Positions 11,701-26,700 of a DNA stretch of 64,000 nt are shown one piece after another. Origin of the DNA: Taxillus chinensis (lineage: Eukaryota; Streptophyta; Magnoliopsida; Santalales; Loranthaceae). Position 1 is the stretch's first letter, and each line of letters begins with the position of its first letter. The translations under genes were made by a program, and so were the position numbers. The notes under the pieces are model-generated. The model did not search any database, had not been told where the DNA came from, and saw nothing but the letters and a program-made list of their open reading frames with translations. The stretch covers positions 12,735,842 through 12,799,841 of the forward strand of contig CM042084.1 in the NCBI GenBank assembly GCA_023512835.1. Reading direction: 5' to 3'.

Positions 11701-14700
11701 TATCCCACAAACTCCTAGCATAAGGGCAATGAAGGAAGAGATGATCTATATGCTTCGACGAAGATTTGCACATGTAACACCGACTAACCAAAACAAAGCC
11801 CCGGTGCCGCAGATGATCCACAATCAAAATCTTCCCCAAGACACCAATCCAAGCAAAGAAGGCCACCCTAGAGGGCACCCACGCCTTCCAAATGCTCCGC
11901 CAAGGAAAACTTTCAATGCGGGAAGGTGAAAGCACAAAGTAAAAACTCCAAACCAGGAACCCACGCTCCCGAGAGGGGCGCCAGCACATCCTATCCACAG
12001 CAGGACGCGCCAAAGGAACCGAGTACAAGGTATCAAAGAAGGAAGAAAAAATCTCCAACTCCCAATCCTGTGCAATGCACACAAACAACACCTCCCACTG
12101 CATGTGAGGACCCCGGCGACAATGAGCATCCGCCACAAAAGCCTCAGGAGATCGTGCAAGACGAAAAAACTCGGGATACAGGAGCTTAAGTGGGGCCTCT
12201 CCACACCACACATCATGCCAGAAACGGATCGTAGTCCCAGCCCCCAACTCGAACACCACAAACCGAGAGAAGGACTAAGAATCTTGCATGCCAATCATTG
12301 CAAAGTAGGAGCAGAGCTCCCATATGTACACCATTCAGCTACATAAGAAATTTAGAGGTTAAGATTTAGAATTTAAACATAATACAAAATTTTATATTAT
12401 AAAATAAGTTAAATAACATTTCTTACCTGGAGCCTTTGTCTTTCTTGATTTTGCTACTAAATGAAAGCCAAAAATGCCTTCCACTTTCTTGATTTCACTG
12501 ACAATTCATCCACAATCTTCATTTGCAAATTCTCATTTGAAACCAACTTTGATATGCAAGCTAAAAGGGCTTTTGTCACTTCCTCATCAAACTCCACATA
12601 TGGATTACTATAAAAGAACTCGGGATTAAGGAAGTGGCCAGTAGCATGCAATGGATGGTGGAGTTGAACTTCTCATCGCTCATCAATAATTTTGAAAACA
12701 TCTTTATATTTATCCTCTCTTCCATTGAATGAGCTCATGATAGTCTCCTTAGCTCTATTCAGGCTTCATATATATATAGCTCATAGCTGGTTTCCTTTCA
12801 TTATCAACTAGTCACAGAACTCGAACTAAAGGGCCCATCACTTTAAGAATGTAGACAGTATTATTCCAGAATGAAGGCATTAACACGATTTCTCTTACAC
12901 GTTTTCCCCTTGCCTCCTTTGCAGCCATGCTTGAGGCCCACTCTTCAGAAACAAACATGGATCTCAATGAATTCTTGTGCTTGTGAACACTCTGCAATGT
13001 GAGATAACATGTGCAAAATCTAGTTTTCCCAACTCGGACTAGATTTGCTTGCTTTGAAAACTTCCTCATCAAACTCAACACACTGACATGATTATAAATG
13101 TAACTTGTCAAAAATATAGCACTTTCCAAAGTCTTCGATACCAAGGGCATCTTACCAATATCTTCCAAAATTAAGTCAATGCAATGTGCAGCACATGGTG
13201 TCCAATATATGTTGGGCCTTTTGCTTTCTAACAATTTGCCAACCAATTTAAAATTAGAGTCATTGTCAGTAATCACCTGCACCACATTTTCTTCACTCAC
13301 ATATTCAACGAATTCATCAAGTAATTCAAACACTTTCTTACTAGTTTTTGCATATGCAAATACATCAATAGATTTCACAAACATTGATCCAACAGGTAAG
13401 TTAACCAAGAAGTTGATAATACTCTTACCTGTCTTACTAGTCCAACCATCAGCCATTATTGAGCACACATACTTCTCCCACGTGTCTGTATGAGACTTCA
13501 ACATTTCTTCGGTATGAGAAACTTCTTTCTTCAAACATTTAACTCTAACTTCATGGTAGCTTGGGGGATTCAAATTGGGACCATATTGTCCAATGGCTTC
13601 AATAGCACATTTGAAAGAATCCAATCGGGTGACATTGAAAGGTACACCAGCCAAGCTATGTATTGAATAACAACATCCCTTCTTTCCTTATCAAGCTTTT
13701 CATCAATCAGTGTTTGCTTCAACCTTCCTTGCTTGCAGAGTTCAACCACAGTTTCAGGCTTTTTATAAACAAAAGAATCCATTGGATCCTTTCCCTTAGC
13801 TTTCTTTGCTTGTGGAATCAAAGGTGTTTTTTCCTTGTTACTTGGCCGTTTTCCTTGTGACTTCACTTGCAACTCAACTTCTTCAGCATCTTCTTCTGGC
13901 TCTAACATGTCATCAATTTCTTCAAATTCAAGCAATCTGTCATAATTAATTTTCTTTCCGTTCTTTTTCTTCATATGACCTACAAGCTTCTTTCTCACAT
14001 CTTCAGGATATTTAAGACACTTTTTTGCATTTTTGTTGCCTCCAATTTGATACAATTTTGCTCTATAAATTTCTCCATTTGTAACTTTTCCACAAAATAT
14101 ACATCTCACAACATTGACATTAAGTGGACCCTCCAAAATATTATACTTCCAAGCAAGATCTCTTTTGCTAATGTTGAATTAATAAAATTGTTTGATGATG
14201 TTGCATGTTTGCTTTGATTTGCAGAATCCATATCACAGAAATATCTGAAATAGACATAATTTTATTTAAACACAGAGTTAGAGACACGATTGAACACCAC
14301 AGTGACCACACAGACAATAAGCTTCAATAATTAACAGTTTAACACTACATAATTTAATAAATTCGTACGGACACAGACCAACAACGGCGTGGAGCAAGTC
14401 GTCGATCGCATGTAGCAAGTCATCGATCAATCACATGAAGCAGAGGGTCGATTGCATCGTTGCCGATTGGGGAGCAAGTCGTCATCGCCGATTGTAAAAC
14501 AGAGCCAGAGGTCGCCGTTGCCGATCGTAAAACAGAGCCAAAGGTCACCCGTTGTCGCCGCCGATCGTGGATAAGAGCCAAAGGTCGCTTGTCGTCGCAC
14601 ATCATGGAGCAAGGTTCGCCCGTCGTCGTCGCCAAGCGTGGAGTAGAGGTGAAAGACATCAATGGAAATTATCGATGAAGTCGCGTTGAAGTCACATAAA

Positions 14701-17700
14701 TATTTTATCTTCTCTTTTATTATTGTCTTTCTTAATGGTGAAAGACGTGCACGGGGCGAACGCTTCTCGCATCACCCAAAAGTGCAAGAAGCATGGCAAG
14801 GCACGCGCCTGGTGAAGGCGCCACGCCTTACCCCCTTGACGCGTTGGAGTCCCCCAGTGCTGTGCCTAGTGCGCTTAAGCGCTAGGGCGCTCGCTTTTGA
14901 CTACGCTGGTTCAACCTCCAATTTTTCTACTATAGATTCCCTGCTTCTTGCCCTCCTTGATCTATTATGACCGCAAAATGAAATAGATATCCCGAGTTCT
15001 CTATCAACAATGCTCCATGTAATATCTTCATTGTAATGCACCAAATCATAATCAAGTTATCTTGTCATCCATTCACTACTCTAATCAATCTTATCAAGCA
15101 CCAAAGGATTATAATTTTTACATTTTTCTTTCCTCTGTTGGAACCTTGCTTGAAGCCTTAAATTACGTCGTATGTAGACAAATCATTCAAGTATTATGTT
15201 CCGATATATACCTTATTTTTGTTTAATCTACAGATATTGAAAGTTGGTCACTCAAAAAATATATAGAGGAAAAATAATCCAAGTAAAATAAATAATTATT
15301 AATGAAAAACTTACAAACTCAAAAAAAAAACATTCATTGCACTCACAACTAGAAGATGAACAACAAATAATGAGAAGATATAATATTTAACTCTAGAGTT
15401 CATATATTTGTAACTAATATTAGGGATAGAAATAGCTTTTAAAAATACTTGCTAGGATTTAGAATATCTTTTTATCTAATTGTCATTTCTTTTGCAAAAC
15501 TATCAATAGATTTGATATGAATAGTAGCTTGTTGTACAATCTTGTCTTGCAAAGTATTCGGCTCCATCTTTGTTATAACAATGTTGAGGGCATCGCTTAT
15601 GGGCAAGCCATGTATGGTCTGGATGCAATTCAACAACCTTGAAATATTTGCTTGTATTAAGGAAAAAAAGGATAGAATATATTATACAATCCATTTGACT
15701 CTCCCTAGCTCCTCCTAACAATGAAAATGATTTTCTTCCATGAACTTTCCTTCATGCTAGAATTTTCTTTTCTTTAATTTTTTTATTTTTATTTTTTTGG
15801 TTTCTTCCACTGCCATGTAAACTTTTGCCAAAGTAGGTCTCTCATCCCCCTCCGCTATTCTCAAAATTGAAGAACAGGCAATGGTGCCAGAAAATAATCC
15901 TTGATAACATTCGAAAATTGCATCAATAGCACTGTGCTTTCAACATTTTTCTTGTCCTCGATAAAGGCAACCTTGTATCGCACCCGCTCAACATAAATAA
16001 AGAGTATGCAAATGAATTCACTCATCTTATCGGCTATTGGTGCCCCAAGAGAAACTAAAATGTTAGAATAAAAGAGTATGCAAATGAATTCACTTCAGCC
16101 CTAACCAAGTCAGCTCTACTCAATGCATCAAGAATGTGTGCATGCCTCTACATAAAGCTTGTTAACTTTGTTAACTTGGCAAAAACGATTTAATTTTCCA
16201 ACCTTCCATTATAAAGCCTATGCAATGAGGTGCACATGAAATCCAAAACACCTTTCACTTGTTCATCAATAATTTCCAACTTTCTAGCAATTAGCCACAT
16301 CATCTATTACTAATTGAATGACATTGTCCTCTGCTACCATAGTCACCTTTCTATCAAACAATTCAAGCAACATATTAAAATCTTGTATCTCACTAGATGC
16401 ATCCATTTAATCCAAGAAAAAAAACTTTTCTGGACCGTTAACAAGGTTTCTTCCCCTCTTGTCTGTCCATTTTTTCCATGCAATTTCATGCTTCAACTTG
16501 ATCTGATTAATAGTATCCATCACTGATTGCAAAAAAGAGCCTCTATGATTATGAAATGATGGGGGTTTCAAACTAGGCCAATATTAACCAATAGCCTCAA
16601 CTAGAACATGAAAGATTCTTAAATTTAATGCATAAAACGGAACACCACTTTCAAAATATGAACTAAGTTTATTCGCTATGATCTCACTCAATTCTCCAAT
16701 GTGGTTTGTGTAGATTTTTTACTCAATGCTTCTACAATAACATCTTTTAGGAGTTCGCCTTACCAAATTATCCATGGAACCTCTCACACTCTAATCGATA
16801 AGTATAACTTTTCTTTTTTCTTTTTTCTTTTTTTAACTTGGCCAAGAACTTGACTGAAAATTTAGGCTTCTAGTCCCACTCCCTTTGCTCATTTCATTTT
16901 CTTCTTTTGATTTTTTTTTTACCAGCACAAACATTAAATCAATGTCAAGCCACCAAAGCACCTCGATGGCTTGCTCTTCCTCTTAATGCCTTTTAGCCCA
17001 ATCGATGCTTAGATAACCTTGATTGGATGAGAGTAAACCAATAAATAGAGAAAAGTAGCATTATAAGGCTCATGTAGCCACTCTTAATGTATTGTTGCTC
17101 TATATAGTTAAGTCCAAGTCTTGAGATGAACACTTGGATGTAATATCAAAACCAAGATTTTGCTCACCATTCCTTATTTTTCATCCTATTCTAGGGTTTC
17201 TGCCTCGTCATTCCTCCCTTATTGCCACCTCAGTTCCCTCAATCTTCTTGTTGCATTAGAGGAAAAGCAAGGCCACGAGGCGCTTCAGCGGCGATCTACT
17301 CTAAGAGAGCACATGGAGTAGTAAAGTTTTATTTGATTCTCCCACATCATCTCTTACTTGCGATCGATCATGACATGATGACGACACCGGCTGCAATCTC
17401 TCTAGCGGTTCTTTAATATAGTTGGCTTTAAGTCTTGAGATAAAGGCTCGATTGTAATAATAGAACCCTCAGAGATTTTGCTCATTATTCCCTCAATCTT
17501 CTTCCTGCCTCCTTTGCCTTCTCAGCCTCAAAATTGATCTATTTCTTCTATAACACACCAAAGCTGTAGCAGAATCAAATATAACATATCAATTTTATTT
17601 TATTTTTACATCCCAAGGATTGATAGCTGCCACCCACCCCAGTGATGAATTATTATTGTCAGTAGCAACTTTTCCTAATCACTGAAAAAGAGAAAAACTT

Positions 17701-20700
17701 GAATTGATGGACTAATCATCCATAACTAGTGTTAATGGAAAAGTGGCGACAGGAAGCTCATTAATTCAATTTCAATGAGCAAATTCTAATCACAATTTTT
17801 CTCCTTCTCCCATAATATTCAATGACTCATTTGGTCAAGATCATAGCAAGACAAATTAAATACAGGCAATAGCCTTGTCATTTCAGTTTTGATTGGTTCA
17901 ATGGAGCCTGCTGCTGCTAGAATTGCTAAACTATAGACGATAGCCTGACTGCCTGAGAGAGGCTTACCCATGACAGCAATGATGCTTGAGTTTTTGATTT
18001 TCAAAAAAAAAGCACAAGAAAAAAAAAAAGACAAGTCATCTTTATCTGAATATTATTCAAAATTGAGAAGCATATGGTAGGAAGTTGGTCTTTATGACAA
18101 TTTATTATCTTCAATGTAGCTGATAGTGCGATCACTCGCAAATGGATTGGGAAGATGGAAATCTATCATTTTTTGGCAGGCCATGAACCATTTCTTACCT
18201 TGAAGTAATACTTTGAATTGGTCCAAATTGAAGATCAGCATTGGAACACCATTTTTTTTATCAACAAAGAGGTTTTTATTTAAAAAAGGCACCAAACCTA
18301 TCAGAAGGAGAATGGAAATTACAACACTTTGCTAAATCTAACATCAAGGACAATAATTTGCCCTTCTATCCCATTAGAAATAACAAATATGTTTTCTAGC
18401 ATTAACGCATCTTATTCCGTCAAAAATGGGTCCACTATAATGGGTCTACGATTACTATGGCAAGCCAAGGCATACAGCATACTTAGGCTTGACAAAGGAG
18501 GGAGTCAGGGATGCAACCACGGCAAAGGAATCCTTTTTTTAATAAGTAAGAAATTTTATTAAAATATAATGAACCTACGCAAGAAGTGAGCGCCACTCAA
18601 GCATACCGGCTAAAAACATTAGAAATGAAAAAAATGAAAAAAAAAAAAAAGACAGCCTTCTTGAAGCAAAAACACGGGCATTCCGCTCGCGCTAAATACA
18701 CCAAAAAAGACAATGAGAGATATCAAGCAATTTAGAATACCAAAAACATAGGGCATTCTGCTCTGATACCAAAATGGTAAGAACCCAAGGGTTTTGAACC
18801 CACGAACCCACTACCAATTTGAAGATATGCTCACCCCAAGAAGGCTAAACCAGAATCTATGATCCACTTGAACCCTTGAACACAAAAAAAAAAAAAAAAA
18901 ATCAAAGACCCGAAGTGTTGGATGACGCCACAAGGATGATCAAGCCTTGATAAGTCTTGTGGTTCTAGGAAGATTCCTAAGAGGATCCACTCTCTCACAA
19001 AGTGCAAAAATGCTACTTTATTTCCAAAGACAATTCTTGAGTGCTACAAATGAAGTGTCTCATGGGATTTTATTTTACAAAAATAAGTGGTCAAATGTGG
19101 CATTTATGCTAATTAGGGAGTTACAATAGTATAGCACATGGTCTTAGGATACTAGTACATGGTATTGGACATTTTGATTCCTATAAATACCTCGAGACAT
19201 TTCATTTGTAGCACAAAAGAATTGTCTTTGGAAATAAAGTAGCATTTTTGCACTTTGTGAGAGAGTGGATCTCTTAGGAATCTTCCTAGAACCACAAGAC
19301 TTATCAAGGCTTGATTATCCTTGTGGCGTCATCCAACACTTCGGGTCCTTGATTTCTTTTTTTTGTGTGTTCAAGGGTTCAAGTGGATCATAGATCTTGG
19401 TTTAGCCTTCTTGGGGTGAGCATATCTTCAAATTGGTAGTGGGTTCGTGGGTTCAAAACCCTTGGGTTCTTACCATATCTTCCCTCCACACTACTGAATG
19501 CCGTCCCACGCCCCCGAGCCAGCACTCAAACAATCCACCGAAGGACGATAGCATCACTCAGAGAAGGCCAAATAAGCTCATAATCATGTCCCAAAGCTTC
19601 CAAACAAACGAACAATGAAGAAATAAATGATTAACGAATTCCACTGAAACCTTACACATGAAACAATAGCTAACAAGAATAAAACCCCAACGTCGCAGAT
19701 TATCAACAGTAAGGATCCTGTCAAGCACCGCGGACTAAGAAAAAAGGCAACACGAGACGGAACATACTCCTTCCACACACTACCACGGGAACATCCCAGG
19801 CCAAGCAAGCGTCAAAAGAGAGTAAAGGCTCTTAACCTGAAAACCACACGCCTGATTGGATCGCCAACAAAGCCTATCGGTCGTCAACCGCACGAGAACA
19901 ATTGAATACAATTGATCAAAAAAAAGAGAAAAAAGCCTCCAATTCTCAATCTTAGGCAGCCCTCGAAAAACAACACCTCCAACTACAGAGTAATCTCCCA
20001 AAGACAGTAAACATCGGCCACAAAAGCATCAAGGGAGCAAGCAATCCTATACAACTCCGAGTAATCAAGCTTCAAGGGAGATGCACCACACCACACATCA
20101 TCCCAAAAGCAAATAGAAGCACCGTCCCACAACTCAAATACTACAAACCAAGAGAAAGAGTTTCATTGCACTCAAATGAATTTTCATAAACTCATACCAT
20201 GCGGCCCATAAGGCATCAAGGAGACCCAACCTCCACCGGCAACACCGTACTTCACCGCAATCACCTCCCACCACAGGGCCCTCCTATCTGCCCCAAACCG
20301 CCACAACCACTTCCCCAAGGAGCACTGTGTACTCCACAGAATTTGTGAAGTCTTCCCCAATTGAAAATAGCATCCTATCTCTAGCCCAACAGGATCCTAG
20401 GTCCACACAAAGCATTTCTATCCCAACCTCTTATCTAGTTCATGTTGGTATGGTATTGGTATGTTACCAAGCCATGTTCATTCAATGGCTCCGGCTTGGA
20501 TAATTGATTTAGGATCTACTATCATGTGACCGGCTCCTTTAATCTCTTTCTCATTACGTCATGTTTGTTTGCCTCTCGTTAGGGTCACTAATAGTTTAGA
20601 ATCTCTAATTATAAATCTCACCTGCTATACATGTGCATAATTTTCCATCAAATCTACTTTCCATTAGAGAGCTAACTCTTGACTTATATAAGGTTTGTGT

Positions 20701-23700
20701 TTTTCCGTTCTCATTTTTCTTTTCGAGATCTAGAAAAAGAAGTGACAATTGGTTATGGTAGAATGGATGGATGGATGATAATACTACTTTAATGGCATTG
20801 GGTTAAATGCACCTCAAACACAAGTTTGGAAAGGTTAGAATAAAAGATAAATTATCTAAGGCATCAAAGACTTTGTCTGATGGACCTATGCTATTATATG
20901 GTCACAACAAATTTTCTATTAGCCTTCCTCATAATCCGGTATCTTGAATTGTTGAACCCAAAATATTGATGTCTGAATAATTTACAAAATTTAATATTTG
21001 ATATATGCATTATTTATTATATTGAAAAACATGTGCATGCTAATCCATTTTGCAAGTAAGGTATATTCTAAAGATATCATTAGATGTTCTAGAGATTGTA
21101 GGGTTAAAATTGGGAAATTTCACATCAGTAGGTAAACTCACTACGCACGACACATAATAGGCGAGAAGTCCAAGAGACAATGGGATAACCTATGTCACAC
21201 ATAGATCATAGGTCAACCCAATCACCAATGCATGTTGACTCAAGCACTACGGAATTTGAAATTCTACCCAATACAGATGGCATGTCCTACCAGTAAAAAT
21301 ACAGATGGCATAACCCACTCACAATGGCGGTTGAAAATTGGTGAAGTACATTAGGCATCTCAACCCATATAGGTGCAGGCCAACTTATATACATCCAAAA
21401 GAGTCAACCCATTCACTACAATGACCAAAAATATGGCAAGTACCTGAAAAACAAGTCAACCCATAAAGAAAACAAAAAAAGCCAACTTATTGCAATTTGA
21501 TGTTCAATGTTGTCGACCACTATTCATGTGAACCAACTCACATATTGCATAGGTTGACCCATTCCTAACTAAAGGATGCCAAACAACACGCTACCAAATG
21601 CACGCATGCTGACTCACTTTGACAACAAGTAGATCTACCTTGACTAATGCAATTGGCTGACTAGCTTAGTCCCATAGCAAGTGGATCCTCTACAACATGA
21701 GTCAATCCATCAATCATTAAAGGCAATTCCGATGAGTTGGTGGCAAAATGGGTCAACCCACTAATGTTTAAGGAAACTTTTATAGTACGAATAACAATGT
21801 AAGTTGAACCACCATAACAGAAACAAAGTTTTTGAATGACGCAATTAATGCAACCCATCACTATCAAAGGAGAAAATAATAGTATAGTGAAAATTAACAC
21901 AAAGGCACAAAGCCGAGAGGAGAGGGAAGCAAATCCTTGCTTAAAAGATGTAGTGTAGCAATCAAAGGGACATCGTTAAGAGTCATCTAAGGATGGATCA
22001 CATCATCGTTAAGGGCTTGTTAGACAAGAGAGAGAGAGAGAGGGGGGGGGAGGTCATCTACACCTGTCGCTAGGGTTTTTTAAATTGCAAGGGGAATGTC
22101 ATTGGGCAAGAACTTGATTGTACCAAGTTCTAGCGGAGGAGGGGCAAGAGAGATAAAGTGAGATAAAAGTTGGTATAACACTAGGGTTGGAGATTCTCAC
22201 TATTACTTCTACTCTAGTCAATTCTTCCAATACTAGGGATTGTACTTGACCTTTGTAGAAGGACATTGAGCAACAAGCCAAAGGGAGGGAGAGTGTACAA
22301 GTATGATTTTTAATTTTAGTTTAAAAAAACTAAAACAAAATGCACAAATGTAAAATGGCATCATTTGCATTTGTTTGAATCTTGAAATTTTTAAAAGCAT
22401 CTATGACATCATTTTGCCAAACAAAACACCCATTTTCAAATCATTGCCAAAATAAAATGGTTTCAAACCACTTGGACATAGTCATTAAAGATACACTTAA
22501 GGCACGCCATGCACAGGCTCTGCATCCTGTTTCGTCACCGATGAGGCAACTTTTGAAGCATTGATAAATTACGTCTTTTGGCGCTTTTTCCCCAAGCTCA
22601 AGCGACGAAAAGACGTGCCTTGAGGAAATGAAGCAACAGGGAATTGATGATCGTCTCTCTAGCAAAGCTTGCAGCCAACCCTAAGCCTCCAAGTTCGTCT
22701 TCTTCTTTGTTCTTCTTTGTGTCTTCTTCTGTCTTCTCTCTTCTCTGTGTCTTCTTCTGTCTTCTCTCTTCTCTGTTTCTTCTTCTGTCTTCTTTCTTCT
22801 CTGTTTCTTCTTCTGTCTTTTCTCATTTCTCCTCTCTTATCTCTTCTCTTGTTTCTCTTCTCTACCTATTTTCGTGTCCTCTTTTCTTTTCTTTTTTTGT
22901 GCTTTTTCTTCTACCTTCTTCTTTTCCTAATTCTCTACTGCTACAATTTGTACCCCTGACACAAAAAAAAAAACTGCTCTCAACCATCTACTCTCTAGTT
23001 TTTCCTGTCATTTTTTTTCTCTGCCATCTTCTCTCTTCTCTGTAAGGTATTTTTTAGTCATAGGTAGGGGTTTTTTTAGTCGTAGGTTTTTATTTGGTGC
23101 TTTTAATATATGTATATTATTATCCATAAATTTTGAAGGTTTAAGAAGGAACCCTCATTGTAAGTATGTAACACAAATCCCTAACAACAAAAATACATTT
23201 TTTTATAATTTTTATTCCAAGGTGACAAATGGAGATATTTATCGGGTCAAACAACATATAACTACCGGGCAAAAAAATGCAAAAGCAATGTCCAGATCAT
23301 GTAAAAAAGGAAATAAGAGATTACATGCCAAACAAAAAGATAGAAGACACCGATAGATTCATTCATTACTCCAAACCTTGAGTTTGCTGTGAAGAGAAGG
23401 ATGAGATTTGGAAAGGTACACAAACAACAATCAATGAGCATTACAAGAAAAAAGTAAGGGACAAGGTATGCCTTCACATTGCAAGGTAAATGTATGATGT
23501 TGGGATAACATTTAATGCTGACAATTATGATAGTTTTATGGTTGTTGAGTCAATTGGTCAATATGGAAAAGGAATAAAGCAACCTAGTTACCATGAGGTG
23601 AGGGTTCCTCTCTTGAAGAAATAATTGAACAATACAAATAATATTTTAAAAAGTCATAGAAATGAATGGGCAAAAAAATGAACATTTTATCACCTCTGAT

Positions 23701-26700
23701 GGTTGGAATTGGAAAGACAATTGAAGTGAATGCTTGCATATATAGTCGCCCAGGCATGTTAAACATGATGAGGCGCTTTACAAATAAAGGGGCTTAGCTA
23801 GGCCTACCCTCACTAGATTTGCTACCACCTTTCTAACCCTAACAAGTATTCATCACCAAAAAGATAACTTAAGAAAGATGTTGACTTTAGAGGTCTTGAA
23901 AAATTCCAAATGGGCAAAAAAGAATGAGTAAAAGGGTTGCTCACATTATTTTGATGTCTTCTTTTTTTAAAAACATTGTCTTCACCTTAGATTGACAACT
24001 TTACTTGTTCTTGTACTTCGATTGGTTGATGGAGAGAAAAAGCCTTCAATGGGATATATTTATGAGCTATGAATAGAGTTAAAAAAGCAATTGATAAAGG
24101 ATTCAAAGAGAATGACAATAGAGTTATGGATGCATTTGCTATCATTGACAATAGGTAGAATTGTCAACTTCATCAACCTTTACATTTTTTGAACCCACAA
24201 TTTTTTAATGAAAATTCATCTGTTGAACAAGATGTAAAGGTAATGTCAAGCTCATACAACTTCATTTAAAGATTGATTCATTCCATTGAAATGCAAAATA
24301 AGATTACCAAGGAGCTAACTTTGTATGAGAATGTTGAGGGTCTTTTTTAGGCATGAAATGGCTATTAGACAACGAACAACTATGGCGCCCAGTAAAATCA
24401 CTAAAGTTTATTTAATAACCATTCATTTTATTATTTATTAAAGGTTACTAATTATAGTTATGAATTTATGATAAATATAAACAGTGGTCTTCATTTGGAT
24501 CTTCAACTCCAAATTTGCAAAAATTTATTATCAAAGTTCTAAACCTCACCTGCGATGCATCTGATTGTAAAAGAAATTGTAATATTTTTGAACAGGTAAG
24601 TTAATGTTGTATTGTGTCTAAAAAATTATTTCATGAAATATTGAATCACTACATTATAATTAGTTGTACTTTATAAATCTTGTAGATCCACAACAAAAAG
24701 AGAAATATGATATCATAAAAGCGCTTAAATGAGTTAGTTTTTACCACGTACAATCGGGCTTTGAAGCGGCGATACAATATGTGCAATGTCATCGGCTCCA
24801 TATCATTGACAAAAATAAATGACTCTAATGAGTGATTGGTTGGATTGATGGATGGAAAGTTCAATGAGGATCTTATTTTTGAGGATGATTCCTTGATATG
24901 GGGTGTTATTGCTAGAGCTACAGAAGTTGGCCAAAGTAGGTTTTATACAAGATCATCATCAAACAAAATGAACACACCAAGAGCAAATCCTTCTACCTCT
25001 AGGAGCTCTAAGTGATCTACATCAACGTCAATTTTAGGGTATGGGAAAGAAGAGACAAATTCTAAAGAAACAAAGGAAGATGATGTTAAGGGTTATAAGT
25101 TTAGTGATAGCAAGGATGATGATGATGTTTATCTTGATGAGAATAATGTCTAGATTTATTATAAATATTAATTAAGTTTAGAACTTTATTATTTTGAATT
25201 TTTATGCTTTAAACTTTTGAGTTATAATAATTTCATATTTGAGTAGTTTGCTATAACCGAGAGTATTCATTTATTTATGTCTAAATTGATTTGTTTATTA
25301 GTATATTATAAAAAAATTATAAAAATGTGTCTCACATTCCTCAGGCCCATGCTTTTTTTTACACCTTGCACCTAGGCAAGATGCAACCTTTTTGTCTTGA
25401 GTGCACCTTGTGCCTCTATAGCCTTTATATCAAGAACAAAACAAAAAATATTTTTGATAGTATATCAAGAACAAAAAAATTATTCCCTTGTTACTAAGTT
25501 GGGCATATGTAATATTTATAGACTAACTTGAAGTGTTAAGACTTGGTCAAAAAATTAGTTGTCCAATTATTAGCTATCTAATTATATATCCATTAGTATC
25601 TTTACTGTAATTGCCATTTTTATAACCTATTTATCATTATAAAATCAACTAGTAATCTCAACATATTGGATAATGTTATTGTGAATTTTACTTCAAGTAA
25701 AGGTTTGGTAAACGCCACATATAACCTAAACAAACTTCAAATCATAACAATTCAAATTCATAGACTAAAAGAAGATGAAAAACTATAAGGTATACAAAAT
25801 TTTATGAAGTTTGAAAATAAATTTACATTGTAAAAATTATGCAATAAACTTGGACCATAAAACAATATTTATTTAAGTTAACCACGTAGATTACAAACTA
25901 GCATTTTCAAATTTTATGAAATTTAGAAAATGTTTGTATTTTTTTTATATTTTAATGTTCATATTTTTTCAATTAGTGCATTTGGAACAACCTAATTTGA
26001 AGTACATTAGGTTCTATTGTGTTTACCTAAGATGAGGCTCACTATAAATTTTTATATATATAGGTCAGTTTGTAATGGAAAATGCAAACAAGTGATCAAT
26101 GGAGAAAAAAGTGTGAGCTTGCAAACTCAAAATTGCTAATGAAGTCTAAATGAGAGAAAACTCAACAAGATAGTTAAGAGTTATAACCAGCAATAAATTC
26201 TGTCAGACCAGCATAATAAGGACACGGCAAACAACACCAACAACGCAATATCAATACTGCAGTATATCAGAACCTATAAGGAGGAGGTGAATCAGACAAG
26301 TGACAAGGACTTAATTGCTCAAATTTAAATCATGAAATACAAAACAAGAGGAAAATAAAAAACCTGACCATTGAAGCCATGATGCTGCTACAAGAGGCAA
26401 AGAATATTATTTGACATATTACATATAAGAAGCACAACGTTTGCATAAACTCCCCAAACGCACCAACATATAATTTTCCTTTGTAGTTTACTGGCATGAA
26501 GAGGGTTTGAGTATGGATCATAACAATCCAAACAAAATCAGGAACATAGAAATTAATGTCCAAAAGAAAATGCAGTAGTAAATCTTTGAGGTAATGAGGG
26601 GTTTGTAAAATTTAACTCAGGCAAGTTATGATCCTAGACCAGTGAATAGCACTCTAAACATTTTAACAACCAAACAAAACACTCGATAGAAGTGATACGC

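Larger units (their letters stand above)
10531..14916 (-). mobile_element. hAT transposon (hAT-1) with 8-bp target-site duplication
   Basis: The element spans 10539-14908. Left end CAAGGTAGTTGAAAGCG and right end (minus strand) CAGCGTAGTCAAAAGCG are short terminal inverted repeats of hAT type. Subterminal copies of AAGCGCTAGG and related GCGC motifs lie at both ends. The flanks GTTCAACT (10531-10538) and GTTCAACC (14909-14916) are an 8-bp target-site duplication with one mismatch, as expected for hAT. It carries a broken transposase gene on the minus strand and a nested LINE. Confidence 0.88.
22485..25430 (+). mobile_element. hAT element 2, decayed
   Basis: Carries a degraded transposase on the plus strand. 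The outer parts have AAGGCAC / GAGGCACAAGG-type subterminal motifs at both ends (near 22,500 and, inverted, near 25,410). Exact termini and TSD were not resolved. A CT-rich minisatellite lies in its 5' region. Confidence 0.5.

Noticed and set aside
22644..23045. 133-codon Ser/Phe/Leu-rich frame that looks like a membrane protein
   Set aside because: It is a CT-rich minisatellite and poly-pyrimidine tract in the hAT-2 5' region.
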